This document shows, in pieces, positions 1 to 8,902 of a stretch of DNA of 64,000 nt. Positions within the stretch are counted from its first letter, which is position 1. Each line of letters starts with the position of its first letter. Source of the stretch: Rhodococcus qingshengii (lineage in GTDB: Bacteria > Actinomycetota > Actinomycetes > Mycobacteriales > Mycobacteriaceae); the NCBI RefSeq assembly GCF_021025955.1, contig NZ_JAJNCL010000001.1, forward strand, positions 558,001 through 622,000. Direction: 5' to 3'. Made by a program: the position numbers and the translations under genes. Under the pieces are notes generated by a model, which saw only the letters and a list, made by a program, of their open reading frames with translations, was not told the DNA's origin and ran no database searches.

Positions 1-474
1 CTCGTTGTGGCTGGCCGCGACGATCGCCCGGTGCAGGGCGACGTCCGCAGTGGTGGCGGCGTCGACGTCCTGGCCTTCCCACGACGCAGTGCGGAGCGCG
101 AGTAACCGCGTCAGCTCGGCGATGTCGTCGTCGGTTCGGCGTGCGGCGGCGAGAGTGGCCGCGGTGATGTCGAGCGCGCGCCTCAGTTCGAGCACATCCC
201 GCTGGTGGGCGCCGGCAAAGTAGTTGCCGAGAGTGCCACCGAGGTCGGAGAGGGCAACGACGTAGGTGCCCGATCCCTGACGACGTTCCAGCATTCCGGC
301 GTGAACGAGCGCCTGGACCGCCTCGCGCACCGTGTTGCGTCCGGTGCCGGTCAGCTCCGACAGTTCCGGTTCGGTGGGGATCTTGGAGCCGATCGGCCAG
401 GTGCCGCCCCGGATTTCGTTGCGGAGTTGTTCGGTGACCTGCGAGATGAGGCTTGCGCGTCGAACGGGTTGCAC
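1..474 (-). CDS. FadR-type GntR family transcriptional regulator, C-terminus cut off by the window edge
   Basis: Only the first 158 codons are present; the frame is still open at base 1. The N-terminal ~70 residues form a GntR winged helix: a helix containing TVREAVQALVHAGML is followed by the wing RQGSGTYV. The part after it (LELRRALDITAATLAAAR) starts the all-helical effector-binding FCD domain of the FadR subfamily. Start chosen at GTG (472-474) because GAGGAAA lies six bases upstream and the winged helix begins about five residues later. It is divergent from the MFS transporter with about 100 bp between, so it probably controls that gene; FadR-type proteins usually respond to small acids. 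Family assignment is firm, ligand unknown. Confidence 0.85.
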   Translation of the reverse strand, partial: MQPVRRASLISQVTEQLRNEIRGGTWPIGSKIPTEPELSELTGTGRNTVREAVQALVHAGMLERRQGSGTYVVALSDLGGTLGNYFAGAHQRDVLELRRALDITAATLAAARRTDDDIAELTRLLALRTASWEGQDVDAATTADVALHRAIVAASHNE

Positions 475-542
475 GTGGTGTTTCCTCGGGTCCGGGTTGT
501 GGCTCTGGGTAGTGGTGTGAATGTGACGTTAGAGTACCGCGC

Positions 543-572
543 TTGTGGGAGTTCGTCCGGTCATCCTATGAT
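543..572 (+). promoter_or_regulatory. Candidate sigma-A-like promoter of the MFS gene, leaderless
   Basis: TTGTGG (543-548) and TATGAT (567-572) are separated by 18 bp. The GTG chosen as the MFS start begins seven bases after the -10 box, where transcription would be expected to start, and there is no Shine-Dalgarno sequence. This fits a leaderless mRNA, which is common in actinobacteria. Seen in sequence; function inferred. Confidence 0.45.
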
Positions 573-578
573 TTGCCG

Positions 579-1841
579 GTGACTGCTCAACTGGAGAGAA
601 CCGAAACCCGCTCGTTGGTACAAGGCCGTGTGCTCGTCTTCGCCGCTATTGCGATGTCTGCGCTCGTACTTCGACTTGCGGTGACCTCGTTCTCGCCGTT
701 GGCGGCAGAGATTCGCGACGAGATCGGCTTCTCCGCCTCGATCGTCGGCGTCTTCGGCATGGTTCCGACCGCTATGTTCGCGATCTTCGGGCTCATCACC
801 CCGGCCATCGCGAAACGTATCGGACTCGAACGTACGGCCCTCGTCGCGATGCTGATGGCGGGCGTCGGAATGCTGTTGCGCGCCATGATGTCTCAGACGT
901 GGTCGTTGCTGGCTCTGTCGGCTCTGGCGCTGGCCGGCATGGGAATCGGCAATGTCGTGATTCCGCCGTTGGTCAAGCGGTACTTCTCCGATCGCCTCGC
1001 CACCATGAGTTCGGTCTACATCGTGGCCGTGCAGATCGGCACCATCGTTCCGGCGTTCGTCGCCGTTCCGGTCGCCGACGCCTTCGGGTGGAGGTTCTCG
1101 ATCGGCTGGTGGTCGGCCTTCGGCTTCGCCGCCGCAGTGCCGTGGTTGATCACCCTCGCTCGCTCACGCAAGGCTCGCGCGAACGAAGCCGGGTCCGTCG
1201 AGAATGCATCGGATTCTGTTGCGGCACAGACGGAACAGCCGCGCGGTCAGGTCTGGCGTTCGCCCGTGGCCTGGGGGATGGCCGGCATGTTCGGCATGAC
1301 TTCGCTGATCACCTATTCGATGTTCACGTGGATTCCCTCGATCCTTCGTGATGCCGGCGCCAGCGACGCATTCGGCGGAACCATGGTCGGTATGTTCTCG
1401 GTGATCGGGCTCGTCGCAGCTTTCGGGGCACCGACGCTGTGCGCCCGCATGGCCAATCCGTTCCCCGTCGTGATCGCGTGTGCCGTCTGTTACCTCGTCG
1501 GAATGGGCGGACTCTACTTCGCCCCGATGGCGGCACCGATCGTGTGGGTTGTCGTTCTGGGCCTCGGCCCGAGTACGTTCCCGATGTCACTCACACTGAT
1601 CAATCTGCGCACACGTTCGCACATCGGCTCCTCCGCCCTGTCCGGTTTCACCCAGGGCATCGGCTACTCCGTTGCCTGCCTCGGTCCGCTCCTGTTCGGT
1701 GTTTTCCATGACGTGTCCGGTGGATACGCTGCGCCGTTCGGCTTGCTCGTCGCCGCGGTGATCGTGGTGCTTCTGGGTGCCTACCAGGCATGTAAGCCTC
1801 GGATGCTCGAGGATTCCTGGCACGCGCCCGCGAATAACTAG
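579..1841 (+). CDS. MFS transporter, CynX/NimT (cyanate/nitroimidazole-type) family
   Basis: A 420-residue polytopic membrane protein with about 12 hydrophobic segments and a central hydrophilic linker (KARANEAGSVENASDS region) between the two six-helix halves. The first half carries an MFS loop 2-3 signature-like stretch (TPAIAKRIGLERT). The overall pattern resembles CynX/NimT transporters, which move small anions or nitro compounds; the substrate here cannot be read from sequence. Start: an upstream in-frame TTG at 543 lies inside the putative -35 box, so GTG 579 is preferred. It is divergent from the FadR-type regulator, which probably regulates it. A short hairpin follows the stop. Confidence 0.85.
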   Translation: MTAQLERTETRSLVQGRVLVFAAIAMSALVLRLAVTSFSPLAAEIRDEIGFSASIVGVFGMVPTAMFAIFGLITPAIAKRIGLERTALVAMLMAGVGMLLRAMMSQTWSLLALSALALAGMGIGNVVIPPLVKRYFSDRLATMSSVYIVAVQIGTIVPAFVAVPVADAFGWRFSIGWWSAFGFAAAVPWLITLARSRKARANEAGSVENASDSVAAQTEQPRGQVWRSPVAWGMAGMFGMTSLITYSMFTWIPSILRDAGASDAFGGTMVGMFSVIGLVAAFGAPTLCARMANPFPVVIACAVCYLVGMGGLYFAPMAAPIVWVVVLGLGPSTFPMSLTLINLRTRSHIGSSALSGFTQGIGYSVACLGPLLFGVFHDVSGGYAAPFGLLVAAVIVVLLGAYQACKPRMLEDSWHAPANN

Positions 1842-1845
1842 CTCA

Positions 1846-1867
1846 CACCCGGCTTTGTTACCGGGTG
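1846..1867 (+). terminator. Weak hairpin after the MFS gene
   Basis: CACCCGG (1846-1852) pairs with CCGGGTG (1861-1867) across an 8-base loop, five bases after the MFS stop. No U-run follows, so it would be a non-canonical terminator at best. It separates the MFS gene from the nitrite operon. Confidence 0.35.
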
Positions 1868-1958
1868 AGGATCAATTGACTTCGCGGTCATCGCGCGCAG
1901 CACCGGCGCAATAACCGTTTTCTACCTTTGGGTCTCCAACATCTTTCAGGAGGCCCTG

Positions 1959-3356
1959 GTGAGTCATTACATCGAGCATTGGGATGCAGAGGACGTCGAC
2001 GCCTGGGAATCCGGCGGCAAGGACATCGCGAAGCGAAACCTGATCTGGTCAGTGGTGGCCGAACACGTCGGCTTCTCGATCTGGTCGATCTGGTCCGTGA
2101 TGGTGTTGTTCATGCCGACGGATATCTACGGCATCGACGCGGCCGGAAAGTTCTTCCTCGTCGCAGTGCCCACACTCGTCGGGTCCGTCCTCCGCATTCC
2201 GTACACGGTTGCCACCGCACGCTTCGGCGGTCGCAACTGGACGGTCATGAGTGCGCTGTTCCTTTTCATACCAACACTTCTCACGCTCTACCTGATGATG
2301 AACCCGGGTGCGTCCTACACCACGTTCATGTTGGTGGCGGCCACAGCAGGTATCGGCGGCGGCAACTTCGCGTCGTCGATGACCAACATCAATGCCTTCT
2401 ACCCGCAGCGCCTCAAGGGGTGGGCGCTCGGGCTCAACGCAGGCGGCGGCAACATCGGTGTGCCGATGATCCAGCTGATCGGCCTGCTGGTGATCGCAAC
2501 CGTGGGCAACCGAGCTCCGTGGATCGTCTGCGCTGTTTATCTGGTGTTCATTGCGGCCGCTGCCGTCGGCGCTGCGCTGTTCATGGACAACCTGGGCAAC
2601 CAGAAGTCGGACCTGCGATCGATGGCCAAGGCGCTGAAGTTCTCCGAGTCCTGGGTGATCAGCTTCCTGTACATCGGTACGTTCGGTTCCTTCATCGGAT
2701 TCAGCTTCGCCTTCGGTCAGGTTCTGCAGATCAACTTCCTCGCCGGCGGTGCCACTCCGGCAGCGGCTGCACTGCACGCGGCACAGATCGCCTTCATCGG
2801 ACCGCTCCTCGGCTCGATCGCTCGCCCCCTCGGCGGCAAGCTGGCCGACCGCATCGGTGGCGGCAAGATCACGATGTGGACGTTTGTCGCCATGGCATTC
2901 GCGGCATCGATCCTCGTGACGGCCGGAACGATGGACGACAACACCGCGGGCGTCGCGAGTGCTGGAATCATGGTGACATTCGTTCTCGGGTTCATCGCCC
3001 TGTTCCTGCTCTCCGGCATCGGAAACGGATCCGTCTACAAGATGATCCCGGCAATCTTCGAAGCGAAAGCTCAGAGCTTCGACCACATGGATCGCAGCGA
3101 GAAGGCAACGTGGTCGCGCAGCATTTCCGGCGCGCTCATCGGATTCGCCGGTGCGGTAGGCGGTTTGGGCGGTGTCGGCATCAACCTGGTCCTGCGCGCG
3201 TCGTACAGCAGCCCCGCGAAGTCGGCGACAATGGCCTTCTGGGTCTTCCTGGCCTTCTATATCGCCTGCATCGCGGTCACCTGGTTCGTCTTCCTGCGCA
3301 AGCCGTCGACGCTGACCACGGACGTCGACGACACGAAGGTCGCCGTCACGGCATGA
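1959..3356 (+). CDS. narK: Nitrate/nitrite transporter NarK family (MFS)
   Basis: A 465-residue integral membrane protein of the NarK/NarU/NrtP family, expected to take up nitrate or export/take up nitrite at the cytoplasmic membrane. The glycine-rich nitrate-signature stretches of this family are visible (AGIGGGNFASSMTNINAFYP, about residues 129-148, and GIGNGSVYKMIPAIF near 350). The N-terminus (MSHYIEHWDAEDVDAW) is a short cytosolic tail. Start GTG 1959 has a strong CAGGAGG six bases upstream. It is the first gene of a run with nirB, nirD, nnaR and a chelatase, only 52 bp before nirB, so it should be co-transcribed and serve nitrite assimilation. Direction of transport is not determinable. 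Confidence 0.93.
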   Translation: MSHYIEHWDAEDVDAWESGGKDIAKRNLIWSVVAEHVGFSIWSIWSVMVLFMPTDIYGIDAAGKFFLVAVPTLVGSVLRIPYTVATARFGGRNWTVMSALFLFIPTLLTLYLMMNPGASYTTFMLVAATAGIGGGNFASSMTNINAFYPQRLKGWALGLNAGGGNIGVPMIQLIGLLVIATVGNRAPWIVCAVYLVFIAAAAVGAALFMDNLGNQKSDLRSMAKALKFSESWVISFLYIGTFGSFIGFSFAFGQVLQINFLAGGATPAAAALHAAQIAFIGPLLGSIARPLGGKLADRIGGGKITMWTFVAMAFAASILVTAGTMDDNTAGVASAGIMVTFVLGFIALFLLSGIGNGSVYKMIPAIFEAKAQSFDHMDRSEKATWSRSISGALIGFAGAVGGLGGVGINLVLRASYSSPAKSATMAFWVFLAFYIACIAVTWFVFLRKPSTLTTDVDDTKVAVTA

Positions 3357-3408
3357 CGACCGCTCCGCAGAATCTCAGAACTCTCTCGTACCTCAGGAAG
3401 TAGGCGTC

Positions 3409-5910
3409 ATGAGCAAGTCGGTTGTTGTCATCGGACACGGAATGGTCGGACACCGATTCGTCGAGGCACTGCGTTCGCGCGACGAAGCGAACAACTGGTC
3501 GGTGACCGTGCTCTGCGACGAGCAGTACGCAGCGTACGACCGAGTCGGGCTGTCCTCGTACGTCGGAGCGTGGGACCCCAAGGAATTGGCACTGGCCGGC
3601 AACGACTACGTCGGCGACAGCCTGGTCGATCTCCGGGTGGGGGAGGGCGCGCTCTCGATCGACAAAGACGCCCGCACGGTCACGACAACCGCCGGCAACA
3701 CGATCTCCTACGACGCTCTGGTGATGGCGACCGGCTCGTATCCGTTCGTACCTCCCGTACCGGGGCACGACGGTGACGGATGTTTTGTCTACCGCACTCT
3801 CGACGACCTCGACGGTATCCGGGCTGCCGCCGACAAGGCGGGCCCTGGTGCTGTCGGCGTCGTGGTGGGTGGCGGTCTTCTCGGACTCGAGGCGGCAAAT
3901 GCGCTCTCGCTCATGGGAATGACGGCACACGTTGTCGAACACAATGCGCGACTGATGCCGATGCAGGTCGACGAGGGTGGCGGCGCGCTGCTCGCCCGGC
4001 TCGTCACCGAGTTGGGGCTCACCGTCCACACCGGTGTCGGCACAGCAGGAATCTCTCAGGCCGACAACGGAATTGTGGTCGAGCTGTCCGACGGTTCCAC
4101 CATCGACGCGTCGTTGCTCGTCTTCTCCGCAGGAGTCCGGCCGCGCGATCAGCTGGCTCGCGACGCCGGCATCGCGGTGGGTGAGCGCGGCGGTATCCTG
4201 ACCGACCTCGGCTGCGTGACGTCGGATGAGAACGTCTATGCAGTCGGCGAATGTGCTGCGGTGGAGGGTCGTTGCTACGGACTGGTTGCTCCCGGTTACA
4301 CGACGGCCGAGATCGTGGCCGACCGCCTGCTCGGCGGTGCGGCGGATTTCCCGGGCGCCGACATGTCCACGAAGCTCAAGCTCATGGGTGTCGACGTCGC
4401 CAGCTTCGGTGACGCGATGGCAACCTCGCCGGGCGCTCTCGAAGTTGTCCTCAGTGACGCATCCAAAGGGACGTACGCGAAGCTCGTCGTCTCCGACGAC
4501 GCGAAGATTCTGCTCGGCGGCATTCTGGTCGGTGACGCGTCAGCCTATGCGTCGCTGCGCCCGCTGGTCGGTCGCGAATTGCCCGGCGACCCGGCGGCAT
4601 TGATCTCGCCTGCGGGGGAGAAGCCGGGTGCGGGATCGCTGCCCGACGACGCCGAGGTGTGCTCGTGCAACGCGGTGACCAAGGGTGCCATCTGCGGCGC
4701 TATCGCAGCCGGTGCTTGCGACATCGCTTCGGTGAAAGCATGTACCAGCGCCGGAACTACTTGTGGTGGTTGCCTTCCCACTGTCAAGCAGCTGCTGGCC
4801 GATTCCGGCGTCGTGATGTCGAAGGCGTTGTGTGAGCACTTCGCACAGTCACGCGCTGAGCTGTTCCAGATCGTGCAGTCGACACAGACCAGAACCTTCT
4901 CGGCTCTGATCGCCAAGTACGGCAAGGGAGCCGGCTGCGATATCTGCAAGCCGGTTGTCGCCTCGATTCTGGCGTCGACGGATTCCGATCACATCCTGCA
5001 CCGGCAGCAGGCGTCGCTGCAGGACACGAACGATCACTTTCTCGCGAACATCCAGAAGAACGGTACGTACTCGGTGGTCCCGCGGATGCCCGGCGGCGAG
5101 GTCACGGGCGAACAGCTCATCGTCATCGGCGAGGTGGCGCGCGACTTCGGCCTGTACACGAAGGTGACCGGCGGTCAGCGCATTGACTTGTTCGGCGCCC
5201 GCGTCGAACAGTTGCCGGCAATCTGGAAGCGTCTCGTCGACGCTGGGATGGAATCGGGCCAGGCATACGGCAAATCTCTTCGTACCGTCAAGAGTTGTGT
5301 CGGTTCGAGTTGGTGCCGCTACGGCGTCCAGGACTCGGTGGGCATGGCCGTCGATCTCGAGAACCGCTACCGCGGCCTGCGTTCGCCGCACAAGATCAAG
5401 TTCGGCGTTTCGGGTTGTGCCCGTGAATGTGCCGAAGCGCGTGGCAAGGACGTCGGCGTCATCGCGACGGAGAACGGTTGGAATCTGTACGTGGGCGGCA
5501 ACGGCGGGCAGTCACCCAAACACGCTCAGCTGCTTGCCGGAGGCCTCGACGACGCGACCTTGGTCAAGTACATCGACCGCTACCTCATGTTCTACATCCG
5601 CACTGCCGATCGCCTGCAGCGCACTGCGCCGTGGGTCGAATCACTCGAAGGCGGACTCGACCACCTCAAGGCCGTGATTTGTGAAGACAGCCTGGGAATC
5701 GGCGAAGAACTCGAGGCTCTGATGGCCAAGCACGTCGAGGGTTACCAGGACGAATGGGCTGGTGTTCTGGGCGATCCGGAGAAGTTGTCGAGGTTCGTGT
5801 CGTTTGTCAACGCACCGGAAGAAGCCGACCCGACGGTTGTGTTCGACGAGACCGGAGTGCGCAAGGTTCCAGTCCTGATGGGTATGCCGAGCATCCCTAC
5901 GCGCCGGTAA
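3409..5910 (+). CDS. nirB: Assimilatory NAD(P)H nitrite reductase large subunit NirB
   Basis: Reduces nitrite to ammonium in the cytosol with six electrons from NAD(P)H. Domains in order over 833 residues: an FAD/NAD-binding pyridine nucleotide-disulfide oxidoreductase module (1-~400; N-terminal GHGMVG and a second GGGLLGLEAA Rossmann motif), a BFD-type [2Fe-2S] domain with C418-x-C420 and C452-x2-C455, then the ferredoxin-like and siroheme/[4Fe-4S] nitrite-sulfite reductase modules. The siroheme-cluster ligands are C630-x5-C636 and C670-x3-C674. Length matches full NirB. Start ATG 3409 is preceded by AGGAAG. Sits between narK and nirD, and a sirohydrochlorin chelatase in the same run can supply its siroheme. 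Confidence 0.96.
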   Translation: MSKSVVVIGHGMVGHRFVEALRSRDEANNWSVTVLCDEQYAAYDRVGLSSYVGAWDPKELALAGNDYVGDSLVDLRVGEGALSIDKDARTVTTTAGNTISYDALVMATGSYPFVPPVPGHDGDGCFVYRTLDDLDGIRAAADKAGPGAVGVVVGGGLLGLEAANALSLMGMTAHVVEHNARLMPMQVDEGGGALLARLVTELGLTVHTGVGTAGISQADNGIVVELSDGSTIDASLLVFSAGVRPRDQLARDAGIAVGERGGILTDLGCVTSDENVYAVGECAAVEGRCYGLVAPGYTTAEIVADRLLGGAADFPGADMSTKLKLMGVDVASFGDAMATSPGALEVVLSDASKGTYAKLVVSDDAKILLGGILVGDASAYASLRPLVGRELPGDPAALISPAGEKPGAGSLPDDAEVCSCNAVTKGAICGAIAAGACDIASVKACTSAGTTCGGCLPTVKQLLADSGVVMSKALCEHFAQSRAELFQIVQSTQTRTFSALIAKYGKGAGCDICKPVVASILASTDSDHILHRQQASLQDTNDHFLANIQKNGTYSVVPRMPGGEVTGEQLIVIGEVARDFGLYTKVTGGQRIDLFGARVEQLPAIWKRLVDAGMESGQAYGKSLRTVKSCVGSSWCRYGVQDSVGMAVDLENRYRGLRSPHKIKFGVSGCARECAEARGKDVGVIATENGWNLYVGGNGGQSPKHAQLLAGGLDDATLVKYIDRYLMFYIRTADRLQRTAPWVESLEGGLDHLKAVICEDSLGIGEELEALMAKHVEGYQDEWAGVLGDPEKLSRFVSFVNAPEEADPTVVFDETGVRKVPVLMGMPSIPTRR

Positions 5911-5921
5911 TAGTCGCGTAA

Positions 5922-5938
5922 CCCGTGGGAAACACGGG
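5922..5938 (+). other. Small hairpin between nirB and nirD
   Basis: CCCGTG (5922-5927) and CACGGG (5933-5938) form a 6-bp stem with a GGAAA loop in the 90-bp gap between nirB and nirD. It has no U-run. It may affect mRNA processing or stability rather than terminate; weak evidence. Confidence 0.25.
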
Positions 5939-6000
5939 GTCCGTAGAAACGTAGACAAGAACCCGCGCGACGTTGTCGCCGGATCGACAGGAGGACTTCG

Positions 6001-6414
6001 ATGAGTGTCATCGATGCGCAGATCGCCAAGCTGGATTCGGATCGACTCGAATGGACGTCGGCCTGCCCGCTGAGCCATCTGATCCCTGGACGCGGGGTCG
6101 CCGTGCTTCTGCGCGGCGGCGAGCAGGTGGCACTGTTCCTGCTCGAGGACGGCACGCTGAGAGCCGTCAGCAACTTCGATCCGTACGGACGCGCTGCGGT
6201 GATGTCGCGCGGACTCGTCGGCGACCGTGACGGTGAACCGATCGTGGTCTCGCCGCTGCTCAAGCAGGCGTTCTCGCTGGTCGACGGCCGAGCGCTGGAC
6301 GACTCCTCGGTCGCGCTGCCGGTATACGGGGTGCGCGTCTGGGCCGGCGTGGTTCAGGTACACAGCCTACAAATGCAGGGCGTTCGCTCGACTGTCCCCG
6401 ATGCAGTCTCGTGA
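6001..6414 (+). CDS. nirD: Nitrite reductase small subunit NirD
   Basis: A 137-residue protein with the Rieske-like beta fold of NirD but, as usual for this family, without the Cys/His pairs of true Rieske proteins, so it should bind no cluster. It is the partner of NirB in the assimilatory nitrite reductase. The beta-rich pattern is visible (VAVLLRGGEQVALFLLEDGTL; later LPVYGVRVWAGVVQV). Start ATG 6001 has a near-perfect AGGAGG eight bases upstream. It follows nirB by 90 bp, and its end overlaps the next gene by 4 bp, indicating translational coupling. Confidence 0.93.
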   Translation: MSVIDAQIAKLDSDRLEWTSACPLSHLIPGRGVAVLLRGGEQVALFLLEDGTLRAVSNFDPYGRAAVMSRGLVGDRDGEPIVVSPLLKQAFSLVDGRALDDSSVALPVYGVRVWAGVVQVHSLQMQGVRSTVPDAVS

Positions 6415-7571
6415 GTGACGACATGCCGTTGGCTGGATTCACGGTAGGTATCACCGCTTCGCGCCGCGCCGAGGAATTCGCGACATTGCTGACTCGTCGG
6501 GGAGCCGATGTCGTTCACGCTCCGGCGATTCGAATCATTCCACTCGCCGACGACCGCGAACTCGAAAGGGTGACACAGCAGATCATCTCGGATCCCCCCG
6601 AGGTGGTTGTCGCGACCACCGGGATCGGATTCCGGGGTTGGCTGGAAGCAGCCGACGGGTGGGGTGAGGCCGAAAATCTCGGATCCGCGTTGGGCTCGGC
6701 TCGTCTGCTTGCGCGCGGCCCCAAAGCCAAAGGCGCAATCCGCGCAGCCGACCTGCGTGAAGAATGGTCGCCGGCGTCCGAGTCGTCCGCCGAAGTGCTC
6801 GAACATCTTCTTGCAGAAGGTGTCTCGGGCAAGAGAATCGCAGTGCAACTGCACGGTGCAACCACTGAATGGGAACCGATTCCCGATTTCTGTCAGGTGC
6901 TGCGCGAGGCCGGCGCCGAGGTCATCGCGGTGCCGGTCTACCGATGGGAACCGCCGGAGGATCCGACGCTGCTCGATCGGATGATCGACGCCATCGCTTC
7001 AGCCGGAATCGACGCCGTCAGCTTCACCAGTGCGCCGGCCGTAGCCTCGATGTTGATGCGGGCCGACAAGACCGGGGACCTCGGCGACATGCTCGACGCG
7101 ATGCGGGGCCCGGTAGCGGCAATGTGTGTCGGCCCGGTGACGTCGGCGCCGCTCGACGCATTGAACGTGCCGACCACGGCTCCGGCGCGAGCGCGTCTCG
7201 GGGCGCTCGCGCGTCATATCGTCGACGAACTCCCGCAGCGAGCCAACAAGATTCAAGCCGGTGAACATGAAATCAGTATCCGTGGAGGATGCGTCGTCGT
7301 AGACGGTGAAGTGAAGCAGTTGCCGCCGGCGGCAATGTCATTGATCCGCACGCTCGGGGCCAGTCCCGGCCGAGTCGTCTCCCGCGACGAGCTCCTCGCT
7401 TCACTTCCCGGTGGCGGCGGCGACACCCACGCCGTCGAGACCGCCGTCGCCCGATTGCGCGCGTGCCTCGGCGCCCCCAAAGCCGTTCAGACCGTGGTCA
7501 AACGAGGCTACCGACTTGCCCTCGACCCCGGCGACTACGTACAGAATTCAGGTGACTATGCAACGCGATGA
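6411..7571 (+). CDS. nnaR: HemD-like/winged-helix fusion protein, NnaR-type nitrite-assimilation regulator
   Basis: 386 residues. The first ~270 match uroporphyrinogen-III synthase (HemD) fold features (FTVGITASRRAEEF start, VVATTGIGFRGWLEAA, VSFTSAPAVASML). Residues ~285-375 are an OmpR/PhoB-type winged helix (SRDELLASLPGGG, VETAVARLRACLGAP, VVKRGYRLAL). In Streptomyces and mycobacteria proteins of this architecture next to nirBD (NnaR) are transcription factors that activate nitrate/nitrite assimilation with GlnR; a catalytic HemD role is also possible. GTG start overlaps the nirD stop (GTGA), and its own 3' end overlaps the chelatase by 14 bp. Architecture is clear; choice between regulator and enzyme is inference from the family. 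Confidence 0.8.
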   Translation: MSDDMPLAGFTVGITASRRAEEFATLLTRRGADVVHAPAIRIIPLADDRELERVTQQIISDPPEVVVATTGIGFRGWLEAADGWGEAENLGSALGSARLLARGPKAKGAIRAADLREEWSPASESSAEVLEHLLAEGVSGKRIAVQLHGATTEWEPIPDFCQVLREAGAEVIAVPVYRWEPPEDPTLLDRMIDAIASAGIDAVSFTSAPAVASMLMRADKTGDLGDMLDAMRGPVAAMCVGPVTSAPLDALNVPTTAPARARLGALARHIVDELPQRANKIQAGEHEISIRGGCVVVDGEVKQLPPAAMSLIRTLGASPGRVVSRDELLASLPGGGGDTHAVETAVARLRACLGAPKAVQTVVKRGYRLALDPGDYVQNSGDYATR

Positions 7572-8307
7572 CGACGTACTCGTACTGGTAGCTCACGGCA
7601 CGCGTAGTGCACGCGGCGTGGAAATGGTTGCCGCACTTGCCGAAGCCGTCGGCAAGCGCGTCGGGCGTACTCGCGTTGCCTTCGTCGATGTGCTCGGTCC
7701 GTCTCCTTCGGAAGTTCTCCGGGACACTCCGGGCCGAGCGATTCTTGTGCCCGCTTTCCTGGCGTCGGGCTATCACGTCCACACCGACGTTCGACGCGAA
7801 GTTGCGATCAGTGAGCACGCGGCCGTGACCGTGACGCCTGCTCTCGGACCCGATCCGGCCCTGGCGAGGGTACTGCTTGGACGATTGGCCGAGGCGGGGT
7901 GGAACCCGGGTGACGCGATAGTGCTTGCTGCTGCCGGGTCCTCCGATGCCCGCGCGCTACGAGACGTCGAGCGTGCTGCTCTGATGCTCGCCGAAGTGGC
8001 GGGACATCGCGTGGATATCGGGTACATCGCGACCGGAGAGCCGAAGGTAGCCGATGTTGTTGCAGCAGCACGCGTTCGCGGCGCGAAGCGAGTTTTTGTC
8101 GCCTCGTACCTCCTCGCGCACGGACTTTTTCACGAAAGGTTGCACGCTGCGGGAGCCGACGGTGTCACCGAACCGCTCGGTGTCGACCAAGGAGTGGTGG
8201 ACCTTGTCGTGAATCGGTATGAGAGTGCGCGAGGGGAACTAGTATCGCTGCATGACGTCTCACTCCGTAACTCCGACGTATGCCGACCTGGTCGCAGCGG
8301 TTCGTGA
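7558..8307 (+). CDS. Sirohydrochlorin chelatase, CbiX/SirB family
   Basis: A 249-residue class II chelatase. The N-terminal motif LVLVAHGTRSARG carries the metal/tetrapyrrole-binding histidine, and a second half-domain repeats the fold (IVLAAAGSSDARALRDVE; VFVASYLLAHGLFHERL with another histidine). It inserts iron (or cobalt) into sirohydrochlorin; beside nirBD the likely product is siroheme for NirB. ATG 7558 lies inside the end of the HemD-like gene (14-bp overlap), so it is coupled to the nitrite operon. Its tail overlaps the next gene by 56 bp, which is long; the last ~18 residues look non-conserved and may be drift. Confidence 0.88.
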   Translation: MQRDDDVLVLVAHGTRSARGVEMVAALAEAVGKRVGRTRVAFVDVLGPSPSEVLRDTPGRAILVPAFLASGYHVHTDVRREVAISEHAAVTVTPALGPDPALARVLLGRLAEAGWNPGDAIVLAAAGSSDARALRDVERAALMLAEVAGHRVDIGYIATGEPKVADVVAAARVRGAKRVFVASYLLAHGLFHERLHAAGADGVTEPLGVDQGVVDLVVNRYESARGELVSLHDVSLRNSDVCRPGRSGS

Positions 8308-8899
8308 ATCCGACGTCAAGGCACAGGCTCTCATCGGTGAACTGACCGAAGAGCAGGCACGTGAGCCGTCGGGGCTACCCGGCTGGAGTCGGGGGCACGT
8401 CGTCACCCACCTCTCGCGCAACGCAGACGCGCTGGGCAGATTTGTTGCCGGAGTGCACAGTGGCGAGTCGGGCGAGATGTATCCAGGGGGACCGGACGCG
8501 CGCAACGCTGCAATTGACGAAGGTGCCGATCGCCCGGCGGAGTTGTTGGCACTCGACTATCGCTTCTCGGGGACGAGACTGGTCGACGCATTGGCTGACC
8601 TCCCGACAGATCGGCTGGACACGCCGGTTCCGTGGCGCAAACCTGTCACTGCATTCGATCTACCGATCCTGCGCTGGAACGAGATCGAGATTCACTTGCT
8701 CGACCTCGACATCGGTTACACCTGCCACGATTGGCCGGCCGCGTTCGTGGAATTCACGCTCGCCAGTCAGCTGGGCGCACTCGAGACGGCTGTTCCGGGT
8801 GTACGAGTGCCGTCACTGTCCGACGCGGAGACCTTGGCCTGGTTGGTCGGGAGGCCGACGAGAATAGGGCTGCCTACGCTCCCTGCCTGGCCGTTTTGA
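8252..8899 (+). CDS. Maleylpyruvate isomerase family mycothiol-dependent enzyme (DinB-like fold)
   Basis: A 215-residue protein of the DinB/maleylpyruvate-isomerase N-terminal domain family used in mycothiol-making actinobacteria. The helix containing GLPGWSRGHVVTHLSRNADAL holds the typical WxRGHVxTHLxxNAxxL motif with the metal-binding histidines; other conserved pieces are RWNEIEIHLLDLD and the H-x-D like region near residues 145-150. Members are metal- and mycothiol-dependent isomerases or S-transferases. The exact reaction is unknown; no gentisate-pathway genes are nearby, so maleylpyruvate is not necessarily the substrate. It overlaps the chelatase gene by 56 bp and is probably expressed from the same mRNA. 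Confidence 0.82.
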   Translation: MTSHSVTPTYADLVAAVRESDVKAQALIGELTEEQAREPSGLPGWSRGHVVTHLSRNADALGRFVAGVHSGESGEMYPGGPDARNAAIDEGADRPAELLALDYRFSGTRLVDALADLPTDRLDTPVPWRKPVTAFDLPILRWNEIEIHLLDLDIGYTCHDWPAAFVEFTLASQLGALETAVPGVRVPSLSDAETLAWLVGRPTRIGLPTLPAWPF

Positions 8900-8902
8900 C
8901 GA

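Noticed and set aside
1842..1958. GlnR box upstream of narK
   Set aside because: A GTTAC followed at six bases by AGGAT is only a half-match to the GTnAC/GAAAC pattern; not enough to call.
2049..3086. Long minus-strand frame opposite narK
   Set aside because: Shadow of high-GC coding; composition is Arg/His/Asp-rich with no domain, and narK on the plus strand is unmistakable.
6001..6414. NirD as an active Rieske protein
   Set aside because: No CxH...CxxH ligands; NirD proteins normally lack them.
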